Below are positions 21,406 through 22,289 of a stretch of DNA of 22,289 bases, piece by piece. Origin of the DNA: Desulfuromonadaceae bacterium GWC2_58_13 (GTDB lineage: Bacteria > Desulfobacterota > Desulfuromonadia > Desulfuromonadales > Trichloromonadaceae); the NCBI GenBank assembly GCA_001825565.1, contig MHXM01000068.1:1-22289 (forward strand), in the 5' to 3' direction. The position numbers and the translations under genes are program-made. Every line of letters begins with the position of its first letter. Position 1 is the first letter of the stretch. The notes beneath the pieces are model-generated. The model was not told the DNA's origin. It did not search any database and was given only the letters and a program-made list of their open reading frames with translations.

Positions 21406-22289
21406 TCATTTCGCCTCGGCAACGAGCATGGCGCGAACCGGGGCCGGATACCCCTCGATGGTCCGGCTGGGATCGGCCGGATCGAGAAAATCGGCCAGCG
21501 ACTCGGTCTGGATCCACTCGGTTTTCCGCTGTTCCAGCGCAGTGGTCAAGGTGATGTCGAGGCAACGTACCCGGGTGAATCCGGCGCGCCGCAGCCAGTT
21601 TTCCAGACAGCGGACGGTGGGCAGGAAATAGACGTTGTTCATCTTGGCGTAACACCGGTCCGGACACAGGGCGAGATCCCCCTCTCCTTCGAGCACCAGG
21701 GTTTCCAGCACCAGCTGGCCGCCCCGACGCAGCACCTGGCGCATCGCCGCCAGGGTATCGATGGGGGAGCGGCGGTGATACAGAACCCCCATGGAAAAGA
21801 CCGTGTCGAAATAACCTTCGAGTACCGGCAGCTCCTCGAAGGTGGCCGGCAGGGCGAAGATCCCGGGAACCCGCGCGTAGTGCTGCAGCAGCAGAAACTG
21901 GAAGTAAAAGGTCAGGTAAGGCTCGACGCCGAGGGCGATCTGCGGCTTTTGTGCGGCCATGCGCAGCAGGTAATAACCGTTGCTGCAGCCGATGTCTAGC
22001 ACCCGGCGACCGGCCAGCGGCGCGATCTGGTTTTCGATCCGTTGCCATTTGAGGGAAGATACCCACTCACTGTCGATATCGATGCCGAACAACGAAAACG
22101 GTCCCTTGCGCCAGGGGCACAGATCCCGCAGCGCGGCCACCAACGCTTCATGCTGGCCCGGCGCCAGATCGGCCGCCGTGCCGATGCGCACCTGACCGGC
22201 GGCCAGATCGAGGCTCGACGGCCGGATTTCAGGCAATCGGGCCTGGTTGGCCAGATAACGCCGGCCCTTGGCATCGACCCGGCCGATAT
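21406..22289 (-). CDS. cmoB: tRNA U34 carboxymethyltransferase CmoB (5' end outside the window)
   Basis: The visible 293 residues are the bulk of CmoB, which transfers a carboxymethyl group from carboxy-SAM to 5-hydroxyuridine at position 34 of certain tRNAs. Family sequence is clear: PWRKGPFSLFGIDIDSEW, the SAM-binding stretch VLDIGCSNGYYLLRM, and FDTVFSMGVLYHRRSP. The frame stays open to the right edge (codon at 22287) with plausible family residues before a TTG at 22236, so the true start lies outside the window. E. coli CmoB has about 323 residues, so only about 30 are missing. Its function is unrelated to the polyketide genes. About 210 nt separate its stop from the next start. Confidence 0.9.
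   Translation of the reverse strand, partial: IGRVDAKGRRYLANQARLPEIRPSSLDLAAGQVRIGTAADLAPGQHEALVAALRDLCPWRKGPFSLFGIDIDSEWVSSLKWQRIENQIAPLAGRRVLDIGCSNGYYLLRMAAQKPQIALGVEPYLTFYFQFLLLQHYARVPGIFALPATFEELPVLEGYFDTVFSMGVLYHRRSPIDTLAAMRQVLRRGGQLVLETLVLEGEGDLALCPDRCYAKMNNVYFLPTVRCLENWLRRAGFTRVRCLDITLTTALEQRKTEWIQTESLADFLDPADPSRTIEGYPAPVRAMLVAEAK

Noticed and set aside
1..22289. CRISPR array, tRNA, rRNA or insertion sequence
   Set aside because: I saw no regularly spaced repeats, no cloverleaf or rRNA sequence and no transposase; the repeats present are isolated pairs.

Overview
The window is high-GC bacterial DNA. Every supported gene reads on the minus strand. Its content is an aryl-polyene (APE)-type type II polyketide operon with envelope lipoprotein and export genes, CsgG/FlgT-like periplasmic proteins, cmoB and a HEPN/MNT toxin-antitoxin pair. 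This suggests a Gram-negative bacterium, most likely a deltaproteobacterium of the Desulfuromonadales/Geobacter type. The taxonomic call is inference from gene content and repeat style; no rRNA or other marker is present.

Layout from right to left, which is the direction of transcription. (1) The 3' part of cmoB (tRNA wobble-uridine modification) runs in from the right edge. (2) A clear sigma70-like promoter (21245-21273) drives a FlgT-like secreted protein and a CsgG/PEGA-domain secreted protein. (3) From 18564 to 2972 lie sixteen closely packed genes, many with ATGA-type stop/start overlaps: ketoreductase, FabB-like ketosynthase, CRTISO/RetSat-like FAD enzyme, FabF-like ketosynthase, acyl carrier protein, PlsC-type acyltransferase, PaaK-like acyl-adenylating ligase, aromatic amino acid ammonia-lyase, two hotdog dehydratases, LolA-like carrier, MMPL exporter, DUF3261 lipoprotein, 4HBT thioesterase, a third ketosynthase and a Cys-less chain-length factor. 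(4) A structured intergenic region (2584-2971) is followed by a HepT/MntA-like toxin-antitoxin pair flanked by a 19-bp direct repeat. (5) A monofunctional penicillin-binding transpeptidase follows, and then a strongly structured, apparently non-coding left end.

Proposed logic of the operon: the ammonia-lyase deaminates an aromatic amino acid (tyrosine is my preference) to an aryl acrylate. The ligase activates it and the single ACP carries the chain. The ketosynthases, the ketosynthase/chain-length-factor pair, the ketoreductase and the dehydratases build a conjugated polyene without enoyl reduction. The FAD enzyme may isomerise or saturate double bonds. The acyltransferase and thioesterase release the chain or anchor it to a lipid. 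The LolA/MMPL/DUF3261 set moves the product toward the outer membrane. APE clusters as a class are known. The less usual points here are the CRTISO/RetSat-like enzyme inside the operon, the combination of an ammonia-lyase with a PaaK-type ligase for the starter unit, and the absence of a methyltransferase or glycosyltransferase.

The intergenic DNA is rich in paired-hairpin repeats. Two copies of one element show compensatory base changes in both stems. A MITE-like palindrome sits inside the operon between the ligase and ammonia-lyase genes, and an overlapping set of mutually exclusive inverted repeats follows the transpeptidase gene.
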